Assembly (NCBI GenBank): GCA_008828725.1
Contig: MEHQ01001845.1
Coordinates: 112,607 to 176,606 of the forward strand
Direction: 5' to 3'
From: Saccharina japonica
Lineage: Eukaryota; Sar; Phaeophyceae; Laminariales; Laminariaceae
Length of the DNA: 64,000 nucleotides
Position 1 is the first letter of the stretch, and each line of letters starts with the position of its first letter. Position numbers and translations under genes: made by a program. The notes under the pieces were generated by a model. That model worked only from the letters and a program-made list of their open reading frames with translations, ran no database searches and was not told the DNA's origin. This document shows positions 11,267 to 23,583 of this stretch, in pieces.

Positions 11267-11534
11267 ACGCTGGTGCTACGGTAGGGGGGTCATGTATAGG
11301 TGCTTGTTTTTCACCTGCATAGAGCCACGCGGCCGAGTGACTGCTTTACTGCGTTGTACTCATAGCTTTTTTTTTGTTTTTGTTGTTGTCCTATATGGCA
11401 CGGCCATGGCAGGTTTCGTTACGTAACGCGAACAAACTATGTTTAGGTCCAATTTTCAGTTAGATTGGGAGCCGCTCCTCCGAGTGGCCGAACTCCGGTA
11501 GTGAAAATGTGGGTACCCTCCCTATCCTATTACG
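11267..11534 (+). mobile_element. MITE family C
   Basis: Begins near GCTGGTGCTACGGTAGGG and contains the family C markers GGGTCATGTATAGGTGCTTG, GAGTGACTGCTTTACTGCG, GTTACGTAACGCGAAC and TTTAGGTCCAATTTTCAG. It ends near CCTATCCTATTACG. The same marker order occurs at 20446-20705 and, inverted, at 30234-30467. This copy's right end is degraded. Confidence 0.85.
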
Positions 11535-12484
11535 GAGGGCCATAGTTAATAGGACCAAAGACAATTTAGTAATAATAGGGAACTGTATAGGTTTTTGTGT
11601 GTACCGTAGGTCCTATTTACTACATTAGCCCACCCCGTAATAGAACCAGTCGAAACTGGAGACCACGCCTGGCCCGGCAGCGACACCCCCCCCCCCCCGT
11701 TTTTGGCCTGCCGTCAATTCGTAGCGCGAGCGTTGTAAAACAAAAACACATACGTAACGCACGATGTTTTCCGTGTATGCTCTGCAGTTTACAACGCCTG
11801 GTATCTGGTACTTGACACGTTCAAATTCGTAGGAGTATGTATTTGATGACATCACGATACCGGTACGTATTCTTGAATATGTAGACTGTGTGCCTGAACC
11901 ACTCCTTCGTATCGTGCTGCTGCCACTAGTAGCATCCAGCGTAGTCACCGGCTGTTGTCCTTGACAAATAATACCTATTGGGTACCACACACATACCAGA
12001 GCAGAATATATGCGGTCTCAGCAGATACCACGCCGCTTGGAGAAGGGAGTACCGACAAAGTCACTGAACTCACACATCACATGCTGTCCAATTAATTTCA
12101 TAAATGCGCGCAGGGTGTAAATAGGCCTCGGAAAGATAGCCAATTTATCAACCACAACAGCAACCAAACACAGAGAACACCCGCCGTGCCGTAATAAAAA
12201 CAGACAACAGCGTGTATCTTTGTTTTAGCAAGGCGTACATGTACGTATTGTTTCTATTTTTTTTTTAATGTATATATAATAATACGAAGTGTATATTTTA
12301 GTTCAGAATGTTTGTATCGGAATGTTTGCGTATTTTTCGATTTGCTCGTTTTATATAGTACGGGTACACCTCTCATGGCAGTATAGTGGGTTTACTGTCT
12401 TGATTTCCCTGCGCCCTTGTCCCTTGCGGGAAAGACTGGAGCTGGTGGCAGGCGCAGCCCGTCGTGGTGGAGCCCCCGCATATT
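11535..12484. other. No gene seen
   Basis: Holds a C run at about 11686-11698. No gene or array is recognised. Confidence 0.45.
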
Positions 12485-15400
12485 GTGTCTGTCGACGAAA
12501 CAACAACCCCACCCCAAGACTGACCCCCAACCACAAACCCAACACTAACCTTACTCCAACCGCCGCCAAACCAACCACAACTGTGCCACTTATGTTTGAC
12601 GAATCCACTCACACTCCCACTCACAATCCCGCCTGCCCATTCACCCACCTTCACGCTCTGTACAACACAAAACCAACCCAGCGCAACCTCACCGTATGAG
12701 GCACCAGCCAAACTCCAGCCCCCGTGAAACGACTTGTGTACTTTCCACCCGCCACCCACCAACCGTACACCACCGACGGAACACCCACCCATCCACTAAA
12801 CGACCTATACACTCACCTACCTACCCTGGTCTTCTGCACCCACCCGTCAATCCATTCACCCCCCAACCCACCTACCTACCCACCAACCCACCCACCCATC
12901 CAACCACCCACACCACCACACATCCACCCACGCACCAACCCACCCGACCACCCAAACACTCCGCACTCCTCCAGAATACCAATCCAAACCAACCCTACAA
13001 CGCATCAATATAACTCCTGCCCTACCCAAACTCCAACCCCAACGAAATCACTTGTGTTCTATCCACCGAACACCCACCAACCCTCAACCAACCACGCCCA
13101 ACCTACCCCCCAGCCAAACCACGCACCCCAACACTTACCTACCTTCGTTTTCTCCACCGTTACTCAACTCCAGGCCAACCCAACCCCATCAAACGAAGTC
13201 ACGCGTATTCCGCGGATCCTCCTGGCAGTCGATCCACTCACGCACACGCGCACCCATGCATCCACACACCCACCCACGCACCCACCCACCCACCCACCCA
13301 TGCACCTACCCACTAATCGTTCACGCCCACGTTTACGTTCCGTTCCCCAACGCAATACTAATCAAACCCAACCCGACAAGAAAATGACCAAACTCACTCC
13401 TGCCCAACCCAAGCTTCAACTCTCATGATATCACTTGTGGTTTACGCCCCCACCTCCCATCTCCCATTCACCAGTCACACCACCCTCAAACCCACCTACC
13501 CACCTACCCACCCAACCACTGACCTACCCACTGTGGCCTCCTGCCCTGGCATGTGTTTCCCTTGTCCACCTACCGATCCACTCACCCACCCACCCATCCA
13601 TCCACCCACCAACCCACCCACTCATCCACCGGTCAAGCCACTCCGCCACCCAGCCACCCATCACCCCACCCCACCCATCTATTCGACCCTCTCGAACCTC
13701 ACTATAACCAATCAAAACGCTAGCTACAACGAAACTTGTGTACTACCCACTGCACCAGTACCCAACGTGGAGAAAACTGAGCCCAACCCGATGAGATCAC
13801 ATGGGTTTCACTCGCCCACCTACCAAACCGCCCATCAACCCACGCACCGTCCCTTGCACCCACCACCCGTCCCGCCAACCAGCCCACCCACCCACCCCCC
13901 CACCCACGCACACGCACATCTGCCGACAAACTCAACCCTCTCCAACCCAGTCATAACAAATCTAAATCCCGACTACAACAAACGGCTTGTGGGGTACCTA
14001 TCTATGCACCACTAATCTCCCGCCACCCACCAAAACCCGCCCACTCACCCATCGAACCCCCCACCGACCGACCCAGCCGCCAACTGAGCGACCCACCCAC
14101 CCACCCACCAACCCACCCACCCACACATCCAACTACCAACCCATCTACCCACAACCTAACCCACACACAACTACCACCACCCACTTAGCCATCGACCGAC
14201 TCACCTACTCACGCCCTCGTCAACACTCCCGCCGCATTCTTCATCGTGACCCGATACCAGGTCAACTAACCCCTCCCCAACGAACTAATTCGTGTTTCAC
14301 TAATCCACATACCGACCTACCCACCCACCCACCCCCCCACCCCAATCGAGCCAAATCTGTGTGTTCCGCTCGCTGCTTTTGTGCTGACCCATAATATGAC
14401 AGCAGCAGGACGTTTGCGAAGAATCACCCCAAACCCTCGAAAAAATTGGGATCTTCCTACATTTGTGGCAAAAAAAGCACTACTTACGTACGCACGTAGC
14501 CTTTTGCCGTGTTCTTGACCCACAAGTCGTACCAATCCAATGGACAATTAAGGCACTTGTGTATTACTGTAGCACTCAACGTGGGGTTAACGCCATCCAA
14601 CCCTACGAACTCACATGTGTTTCACTCGCCCACGTATTGACCGTCCTACCCACGCACTTTCTTACGCACCCACGCACCCTGCAACCCACCCTCCCACCCA
14701 CCCACCTGACGACCTACGCAGGCCTCGCCCAGCCAATCCTAACAAATGCAAACCCCGGCTACAACAAACCACTCATGCTCTACCCACCTACCCACCAACC
14801 GCCCACTACCACCTACAAGCCACCTACAAGCCATCCACCCCCCCAACCAACCGCCCACCAACTTCTCTACCCACCCACCAACCCCCACCCACCAACCCAC
14901 CCACCCATCCACCCAACCACCCACCCACCTATCCAAACAAATGCATCCATCCATCCATCCATCCATCCATCCATCCATCTCTCCATCCATTCTTCTCCCT
15001 CTTTCGTGAAATTAATTAATTCCACCCACTCACTCACCCACCAACCGACCCACACCCACCAACACCACCGACACACCCATCGACCCACCCAACCACCTAA
15101 TATACCCCCCCTTCAACACTGCCACCGTCCCTACCCAATCCTCTTCAACCCAACCGTAATCAATCCGAATTGAAGCTACAACAACACTATGTGGACGGTT
15201 TCCCTTGCACCACCCATGAACCATCTACTAGCCACCCACCACGCACCCACTCACCGACTGAGCGGCCCTTCCAACCACCTACCCACCCCCCGTGATCTGC
15301 ACCATAACCCGACACCAGGCTTCCCAAACCCAACCCGACAAGCTCCAATGTAGTTTACTCGTCCACGAGCCGACCCGCCCACCCTCTCACCAACCCACCC

Positions 15401-17205
15401 ACCCACGCACTCACCCACTCACTTTCCCACTGACCCTTACTCTCCTTACTCTGACACAACACCAACCCAGCGCAACCCTCCCAGGCATCCACCGAACCAA
15501 CCTGAACTCCAGCTCCAACGGAACTATTTTCGTTTTCTCCACCGAGCACCCATCGATAATTAACCAACCACTCAAACACCTACTACCTGCCTTCGTGTTT
15601 TGCGCCGTTAACCAACTCCAACCCCACCCAACCCAACCCAACGAACCCACGTGTGTTTCGCTGGTGCACTTACCAACCGAACCTCTCACGCGCCCACGGA
15701 TCCACGGTCCCATGCATCAACCCACATACCCACCGATCAACCCACACAAACCCCCCCCGTTTTCGCCCCTCGCCCCAACGTAATACCAACCTAACCAAAT
15801 CTCCGATCCTCACGATCACAGTTTTTGTTTACCAGCACAACCCCCAGCCTCCACCTACTAGTCACCTACAACCAATCCACCCACCCACTCACCCGGCCAT
15901 CCACCGAACCAAACCACCCATTCACCTGCTCACCATAGTCTTCTGCATCGCTAGCCGTCACCAGGCCAACCAAACCCAACCTAGCGAACTCGCACTCGTT
16001 GCACTTGTCCAAATGCCGACCTACCCACCCTCACACGCCCCCAGCGGATGATGCACGCACCGACCCATCAATCAACGCACCCACCCATTACCCACCAACC
16101 GCTCTCCGATATTACTGTGTCCAATCTAAACGCCAGCAACATCCATTCCGCTCATGTAATACTCGCTGCACCAGCACCCAACATGAGGTAAACGCAACCC
16201 AACCCGACGTACTCACATGTATTTCACTCGTCCACCTATCGACCCTCCTACCCACGCACTCTCTCATGAACCCACGCACCCTCCAACCGACTCTGCCACC
16301 CACCAACCCACCTGACGACCCAGCTAGGCCTCTCCAACCCAACCCCACAAACCACTTGTGGGTCACCCACCCACTCACCAACAACCCACAAGCCACCCAC
16401 TCCACCCACTCAACCTGCTACCCACCCATCAACCCACCCACGAACCCACCACCCACCCACCCACCCACCCACGCACCCTTCAACCAACTCTCCCACCAAC
16501 CCACCTGACGCCCCCGCCTGGCCTCTCCAACCCAACCCCAACAAATGTAAGCGCCGGCTACCACAAACCCCTAGTAGGCCACCCACTTACCCACCAACCA
16601 CCCAACCCACAAGCCACCCACTCCACCAATCAAACCCGCTACCCACCCATCAACCCACCCACCTACCCACCCCCCCCCCCATCAGCCACCCACCACTCAA
16701 TCACAACCCGGCAACCCAACCACCGAACGGCCCTCTCACTCACCTGCCCACGCCCTTGGTCTACATCATTACCCACCAGCAGGTTAACCCAACAACCCAA
16801 CCCAACCCAACAAGACGAACGTACGTGTGTTTCACTCGTCAAACTACCGACCCATTCACCCAAGTACACTCGCCTGCATCGACCCTACCCACCCACACAA
16901 CAACCTATTCACTCACTCCCCCTCCAGCCCACCCACCTACCGATCCAACCAGCTCTCTCCAACCCCACCATAACCGATCTAAACGCCAGCTACGACGACA
17001 CCATTTGTGGATTAGACACCCGCCAACCACCCACCCACCACCCACAAACAACTCTCTCGCTCACCCATCAGACCATTCACCCACCCACCCACCCAGTGAC
17101 CTACCCTCGTGTTCTGCAACGTAGCCCAACACCAGGCTAACCCAACCCATCCCAACCCAACGGAGTATCACGTGCTTAACTCGTCCACCTACCGCTCAAC
17201 CAACC
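12485..17205 (+). repeat. 4.7-kb C/A-rich satellite with higher-order units
   Basis: The plus strand is dominated by CCCA, CCCAC and CCAAC words and is strongly depleted in G over long stretches. On top of this simple pattern, two longer words recur at irregular spacing of roughly 200-700 bp. One is like GAACTCACATGTGTTTCACTC (near 13793, 14283, 14607, 15643, 15989, 16208, 16818, 17160). The other is like CAACGAAACTTGTGTAC (near 12727, 13043, 13421, 13727, 13977, 14760, 15178, 15518, 16560, 16993). So the array is a degenerate higher-order satellite and not plain (CCCA)n. A pure CATC run lies at about 14941-14996. Long open frames here (Thr/Pro/His-rich) are by-products. The minus strand is G-tract rich and could form G-quadruplexes. 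Confidence 0.9.
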
Positions 17206-18599
17206 CACCGGAGAGAGAAATGTAACATTGCCTACAGAGGCACCTCAGAAACACCGCAAACACCTGTGTCGAGATTCTCTTAATTTCCGACGTAGACAGC
17301 CTGGCGCGCTACCGCCCACTGCTGTAGCGACGACCGTAGGGCGTGAAACCTTCCTGGGGGCCGGATACGATCCAACGATTGTGTGTGGCACCTACTGCTG
17401 GTCGCCGGCGTTTGCTCGATACAATGGGTACCCCGGTTTAAGAGAGGTGTGGTACAAACTGAAAACAATTATCTTTCCTAGCCTTCTCTCTTATCCACAG
17501 TGGGAAATATGAGGGTTTAGTGTAGGCGAGTCCAGGCGAGTTTACCTTCCTTAACTGTACTATTCTCTTATACAGAGTGCCCTCTATTCAGTCGGGCTAC
17601 ACCCCACCGTGTACAGACCTGTGCGTTAATATTCTCGGAAAATGTTATCGCTCGTCGCGTATTTTGTCTGGAAGTTCTGGAACGGGACACCAGACATTCG
17701 AAACGGATACCACCCGCGTTGATGGCGACCGCACGAGGCCAGGCTTACCTCAGAATTATCTGCGTCACCTACATCCGCGGTGTGTACCATGCGTCCGACC
17801 GTTTCGGTACATCTTGCAAGGCACACAGATCTGTCTCGTATCCACAGCCACCAAGATATCTGCTCAGCACATCTACCCGTATGATACAAACGATGCGAGC
17901 GAATCGTTTTTTTAATTGTTTGCGGGATCTGCGCGTGCTATGGCAGGGTGCCACCTGAACGCTTTGAGCCTCTCTCCTCGGGAAGGTCTCTAGAACTACA
18001 GTAGCTATACACATCGTTTGGGCTGTTCAGTGGTACTTGCCTTGTTACTTGCCCGGTGGCTCATACTTATTTTTCCCTTGGCTTTCAGAAGTGTTTGTTT
18101 TATGTTCTTCGTACTTGCGCGGTGGCTCGTATTTTTTTTTCCTTTAGTTTTCAGATTTTGTTTTTTTAAAAGCTCCGTTCTTGCCCGGTGGTACGAGTAC
18201 GTAGCTGGCAGGAGGAACACACGCCTGCTGTTCACCCCCGGGCGTTTAAGTCAAACAAAATCATCACGAAAGGGAACCTTGTACCCCACCAAATATCTTG
18301 GCGCTGTGAGAAACAATAAACGGACAACCCACGGAGCAGACCCATGGCCCAGGTATACAACCAAATGAAGATAATTTCCACAAGAAGGCTGGTGTGTTTC
18401 TTGAGCTGACGCACCCCGTCAGCCCGAAACATAATCTGCCCAAAAAGGGCTATTCTTATCGTAGAAGACGTCGATAAATTTGGTGATAGCGAGCGTATAG
18501 GACAGCGAGGTATGTTTGTTTTTGGCCTGGTTTTTCCCGGCGTTTTATCGATACATACTTAAGAGGGGGGCTACGATAGGGATAGCAACTTTGTTTGGC
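17206..18599. other. No gene seen
   Basis: Short open frames on both strands, none recognisable. Around 18030-18200 there are three repeats of a CTTGCCCGGTGGCTC-like word separated by TTTTCCTTTGGCTTTCAG-like sequence. Confidence 0.45.
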
Positions 18600-19440
18600 C
18601 TTCTAAGACCTATGCCAATGGGAAAGCAAAGTTGGAAATCGATCTTTGAAATATTTGCCTGGAATTTTCAGGCTGAAGATCCGCTCGTACCGCCGCTGTG
18701 GGAAAAAAGGGAAAAAATGTTTGATTTTTTGCTTATTTGTTTTCAAACGGCTGCAGGCGGCGCAATTTGCCTTTTCTCGTTGCAAATCGTCAACACCCTG
18801 ATAAAAATCAGCTCGTGCGACGATAGACCTTCGATCTCGACATAGACTGAGTCCACGGCCAACCCGCTTGGGGTCGGGCAAGGCCAACGAGTGTAGATGA
18901 CGGCCTCGAAGGTATAAGGTGGATCCATGGTCTAGGAGGCGAGAGATTGCCGGCGGCGTCCTACGCTCTTCTCCCAATCCCGAAAAAAAAACTAGTTTTT
19001 GCCATTTGAGACGGATCAAGAATTTTTATCATTTATTTTATGCACACCAGCAGCCAATTGTTTGTTTATCAGACGCCTGGTCAGCGCCCGCCACATATCA
19101 CCGGCCATCGTGTGAACACGGTGACCCTAGGATGGGTCGGAGCCCGTAACGAGCGCACCGCGTTCAGAATTCATGACGCAGTCGTTGGTTTCGTCGATCC
19201 ATGTCTGTCGAGGACTCGAAATCTCGCCGCTTCGAACTAACATTCGCCTGAGTTTTTCTCAAGCCGATCTTATCCCAACATCGGCCTGATAATTGCCTTT
19301 TTCGGGCTTTTCCAAAAGTTGGGAATATTCCGTTTTAAGAATCGGTCCCATAGCTTGTTCTGGAAAAATCTGGCGGGGATCTTAGGAATTCAAATTTTTT
19401 AAGGTAACTTTGCTTTCCCATTGGCATAGGTCTAAGGCGA
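18600..19440. mobile_element. Possible element with about 28-bp inverted ends
   Basis: AGACCTATGCCAATGGGAAA plus GCAAAGTT at about 18606-18633 is mirrored at about 19406-19433 (AACTTTGCTTTCCCATTGGC and so on). The inside includes a copy of the 8572/19167 dispersed repeat. No transposase is visible, and target duplication could not be established. Confidence 0.5.
19167..19345 (+). repeat. Dispersed repeat, partner at 8572-8760
   Basis: Diverged copy sharing CTGTCGAGGACTCG, CGAATCATTTTGCTGAG-like and AAGCCGATCTT words. It lies inside the 18600-19440 inverted-end unit. Confidence 0.65.
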
Positions 19441-19984
19441 ATATATTTCACTGCGTAATGGGCCTTCTAAACTATTAATAGGGAGCTACCCAATATCGTT
19501 CATTTTTACTACGCGCAATCTGTCAAGATACGGGGACGGTCGTCTGAACATTTACATCCTGGGGAACTCGATTCACGTTTTTGCTTCTTTTTATTATGGC
19601 ACGTGCTGCTGCCAGGGTCCGGGAATTAGGTCAGCAGTAGGTTCGTTGGTCTTTCGATACACACCTACTGCACTGTACGCCATGATATTGCTAATCAGGT
19701 TAACCGTGACATTGTTTTTTCAAAGCCGTTTTTGGGTGATGCACGGGTGATATATACATATAGAGAGCGAGAGAGCCTCGTCGAGCGAGGAACCAAAGGC
19801 AAACTGCTTGAGCGCTTCTACCATGACATGCGTCTTATACCGATAATTTCGTGCAAGTTTTGCTTGCACCAAGCCGCGCGCGCCTGCCGAACCCAGCGTT
19901 CTCGCAGGTACTACACCGCCTGTACGCTATGGTCGATACCAGCCCAACAGCAAAATGCCTAGATTTATTGCTTATCTCCTTAGT
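19441..19984. other. No gene seen
   Basis: Nothing recognised. Confidence 0.4.
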
Positions 19985-20250
19985 TTCGTGCTGGGATCGT
20001 GTGGGATTTCCCATGGAACCGCACCGGACCCCATGAACGTATGATGGGATCCCCATGGATCTCGCTACGATATATTCCACGGGTGCCGGCGTGATCCCAT
20101 GTGGCACCCCATAAGATTTTGAGGGATCCCGCAGGCATTCCCATCGTGCGATTCCCGGCGACGTCTCCAGGCATGTACCGTGGGATTTCCCATGACGAAT
20201 CCCACGGATCCCCATCGTAGTTCCCACGGGAGTTCTTATGGTCGCCAATG
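19985..20250. repeat. Cluster of CCCATGGGATC-type words
   Basis: Words such as GGGATTTCCCATGG, GATCCCCATGGATC, GGGATCCCGCAGG and TTCCCATGACGAATCCCACG recur more than ten times, some as near palindromes. A related short cluster (GATCCCGCGG, GATCCCGTGGGATTTCG) lies at about 20766-20838. Confidence 0.7.
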
Positions 20251-20445
20251 GCATCTAGCAGAATCCCTTGCAAGTAAAAGTGCCCGCATCCTAGTTCGTA
20301 GAATATAAAACATATTTTCATTATTATCCGGGGCACTCGAACGATTTATCACGTGCCCCCGCGAGGCCCCGCGTTATCCTACTGATTCCAGTGTGCCCCC
20401 ACTTCAGGTCACGCTGTTTGTGCCGCGTGATACTGTCGAATCCTA

Positions 20446-20705
20446 GACTGGTGCTACGTCAGGGGGGTCATGTATAGGTGTTTTGTTTTCTCCTGTACAG
20501 AGTCACTCGGCTGAGTGACTGCTTTACTGCGTTGTACTCATATTACCTTTTGTTTTTTTTGTTGTTCTATATGCACCGCCATTGGAGGTTTTGTTACGTA
20601 ACGCGAACGAACTATGTTTAGGTCCAATTTTCAGTTAGATTCGGAGCCACTCGTCCAAAACCCGGTTGTGAAAATATGGGCACCCCGCCTATCGTAGCAC
20701 CAGTC
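20446..20705 (+). mobile_element. MITE family C, best-preserved copy
   Basis: 260 bp. Left end GACTGGTGCTACG, right end CGTAGCACCAGTC. Flanks CCTA and ACTA are consistent with a slightly decayed 4-bp target duplication. The internal markers are the same as in the 11267 copy. It has no coding capacity. Confidence 0.88.
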
Positions 20706-20709
20706 ACTA

Positions 20710-21339
20710 CCCGACATTTCCTGGTGTGTCGCGAGATCCAAACGAGGACGTCGTCGACAACCGTAAGATCCCGCGGTATTCTACCTGAGACCTCTCGGTA
20801 TCCAACGACATCCTGCAAGATCCCGTGGGATTTCGAACGGGAACTCGCCCAACAGCATCATGCTGTTGATATTCTGCGTTGCACACATATAACCGGTACT
20901 TGGTATCTGTCATGTTAATAAGAATATAACACGGCAGCGGTTCGTAATTTCTTTGGCATACGTAGCTGCTTGCGCGATGTATTGCTTGGTGGTGCTTGTA
21001 TCCGAAGTAGTGTTTTCGCGGTTACATGCCAGCATACCGGTACCTGTCGTCTGGCAAATGCCCTACTCCTCCTCATCCGTGTTGCTTCCTATAGTGCTAC
21101 GCAACATTTGTTGTATGTATTGGCCTCAGTTCCGCGACGTCGGTGCTACTGGCGAGAAACACGAAGCGTGTACCGATTGTCGGCATGCGTGACGCAAGCG
21201 TTCGTCATACATCGTAGGCGGTGTGCGCACAGAAAATATGGATTACCTCTCTGTGTAGTATCTCGTAGACCCATTTACAGAACATTTCGCACCTCGGTCG
21301 GGTCATCGATTTCCACGTGATGACCCCTACATATGTTTG
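20710..21339. other. No gene seen
   Basis: Intergenic apart from the short GATCCC cluster at about 20766-20838. Confidence 0.4.
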
Positions 21340-21632
21340 AAAACCTATATATTTGCGACGCCTGCTACGGTGAAGGTGCACCTTCATACAGGCCACTTTC
21401 TGCCTTATAAGGGTGGCCACTTGAGGAGCTCTATACTTCACCCCAAAACTGATTTTGAACGAAAATAAATGTGCTACTCGATTGCTGAGCAATCCCATGG
21501 CGCCCAAGCACACAACGAAAAATATATCAACATAAGACTGAGTGAAAGTACGACGACTTTTGGGCTAGGAGCCTCCTGGTCATTCATAAACGGTTTCAGC
21601 CATAAAGTGCTACCTCCGTCGTAGCACACGCC
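21340..21632 (+). mobile_element. MITE family A, degenerate copy
   Basis: Begins near GACGCCTGCTACGGTGAAGG and ends near TACCTCCGTCGTAGCACACG. It keeps GAGGAGCTCTATACTTCACC and the TTTTGGGCTAGGAGCC word. Confidence 0.6.
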
Positions 21633-21779
21633 TTCCTATCCTCTACAAATCTGGGCCATGTTGTCGCGTGGGAGCCGTTCAACCTCTGCATGACTTACAG
21701 CAGTAGTACATGTTTCCTGGGTTGGATCTGTGCTGTGCAGATCCTGCGCAACAACATCTGGCAACGGCAGGCGAGAAAC

Positions 21780-21890
21780 TAGACGATATATACTAGATCA
21801 TGATCTTCCTGCAGATGATCTACTGTAGATCATGATCTATGTGAAGATGATCTAGATCATGATTTATTATCTGTAGATGATTTGTCGGAG
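21780..21890. repeat. AGATCATGATCT palindrome cluster
   Basis: The palindrome AGATCATGATCT or a close form occurs about four times with GCAGATGATCTACTGT-type spacers, so alternative cruciforms are possible. Confidence 0.75.
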
Positions 21891-22861
21891 GTTTGCAGAA
21901 TTCCATGTGTTTGCAGATGAGGTAGTTGGGGTCACTGTCGGTTATGCCCACAGCTGTACGAATGGCGACGGAGTATGCTCCCGCCTGGAAAGCAAGCGAT
22001 ACATGGGCATAGACCAGGAGAATCGCTCGCGTATTGTTTAGGGCCGTATTGGCGACGATTGTATGTTTTAGTAATTCGAGAATATATGTATTTATTGTTG
22101 TTTAATTTGCATCTGATTGGTCAAAAAGTGAATCTCCACGCAGGCAGTTTTTCAAAGGAAACTCGAACACCCAAAATTCAACCTTGAGAAATCCAGGACG
22201 TAGTTGACTCAGTTTTTAATTTTCCAGTTTTTGAGAGTTTGTTCAGTCTGTATGTGGAATGTTCCAAGCAACGGATGCCGGCCACGCAATTTTGTGCGGC
22301 GTCGTCGGCTGCTTTGGAGGAGAGAAGCCGCCATTGCGAGAGGTAGGACCGCCGAAGCAGTGGTCGTGCGACCTCCGAAGGCCCTTGGCACCGCCTAGAC
22401 CGCCTGCGGCGCCTCAAAATATTAATGCGGCCATCGCAAGCCCAGATTTTCGCCGCGTTGCACCTCCGAAAAACCGGAGCAGTCCCAACCTTACGAGTTC
22501 CTGAGGAATTTGGATACTGCGCATATCTACGTCGCTGCTGCCGGCGTGCACCTTCTCGGCTGCGCCAGCCCACACTAGAGATCCTGACGGGAAAAAGTCT
22601 TCTAGGTCTTTACGGCAAGAAAACACTACCGCCAGCCGCGGCGCTTAGTGGAGCACGCGTGCCGTCGCTCGCCTCGTTGATTGCCAACGGATATTTTCTT
22701 CATCATTGTGCGTGATTCGAAATTTAGTACACCGTACGCCATTCCTCGATAGGACGCAAAGCCGTGTTTTGTTTCGCGAACTTATATTCCCCTACGATTC
22801 GTATAATTGATTATCGAAACTCGACACGAGTCGACGAGGGAAGGACTTGCTGAGCCTTTTG
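21891..22861. other. No gene supported; GC-rich patch
   Basis: At 22200-22680 the sequence is GC-rich, with CCGCC/GGCGG words and open frames on both strands (an Arg-rich one of about 130 codons on the minus strand). The Arg-rich, low-complexity translations resemble no known family. Confidence 0.4.
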
Positions 22862-23440
22862 ACACCCAGACAGCTCACGAGCTAGCTCATCTGTCGTGCA
22901 TGCCTTCAAGCCATGTGCAGATGAGCTACCTCCGATAGCTCAAGCCGGGGGAAACATGTGTAGCTCATGTGGCTCCCATAGTCCACCTTAGGAAAATATG
23001 TGCGGGTGAGCTATCTTCTATAGCTCAAGCTTTGAAAACATGTGCAGATGAGCTATTGCTTATAGCTCAAGCCTGTTTCTTTTGTTCAGATGAAATATCG
23101 CCTATAGGGCACGCCTTCAAAACATGTACATATGAGCTATTGTCTATAGCTCTAACCGGGGGAAACATATGTAGGCCATGTAGACTCCTATAGATCATCC
23201 CGGGCCAGATAACCTAGCTCGTGTACGCAGCTCCTATAGCTCACCTTGGGATATCATGTAGAGCTGAGTTATCCTCTAAAGCTCAAGCTTGAAAGCGTGT
23301 GCAGATGAGCTACCTCCTGTAGCTCAAGCCGGGATAACATGTGCACATTTTGAAGCTCACGTAGCTCACCGGTGAGCTGCCCTCGAAAAGAGTTAGCTCT
23401 AGCTACGGTGAGCTGATCTGACCGAAGTGTGGAACCCTTC
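22862..23440 (+). repeat. Minisatellite of about 50-60 bp with TAGCTC core
   Basis: About ten units each hold GAGCTA, a short spacer, TAGCTCAAGC and AACATGTGCAGATGAGC. The cores GAGCTAGCTC and TATAGCTC are locally palindromic. Confidence 0.8.
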
Positions 23441-23583
23441 TCGCCATTAAAGTGCAAGGCACGTACCAGCAGTAATGGGGAGGTGGAGAAGAGGGCCACT
23501 ATGTGACCCCGGGTCTAGGTTACGAGTAGGAAGGATCAGGTGCACGAAGAGGGCGAAGATAGTGCATGGGATGGAAAAAGCAA
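23441..23583 (+). repeat. Copy of the ACTTTGTGACCCC dispersed repeat
   Basis: Shares AAAGTGCAAGGCACG, GTGACCCCGGGTCTAGGTTA and AGAGGGCGAAGAT with the tandem copies at 63190-64000 and the inverted copy at 25640-25880. Confidence 0.65.

Noticed and set aside
12724-13428. Long Thr/Pro/His-rich open frames in the C/A-rich satellite (up to 236 codons)
   Set aside because: Composition follows directly from CCCA-type repeats, similar frames occur on both strands and in several phases, and there is no domain.
12485-17205. Interstitial telomere
   Set aside because: The words are CCCA/CCCAC, not a TTTAGGG or TTAGGG type, and the array has long higher-order words.
22862-23440. CRISPR-like array
   Set aside because: Repeats are degenerate and spacers are themselves related; the genome is eukaryotic and no cas genes are present.
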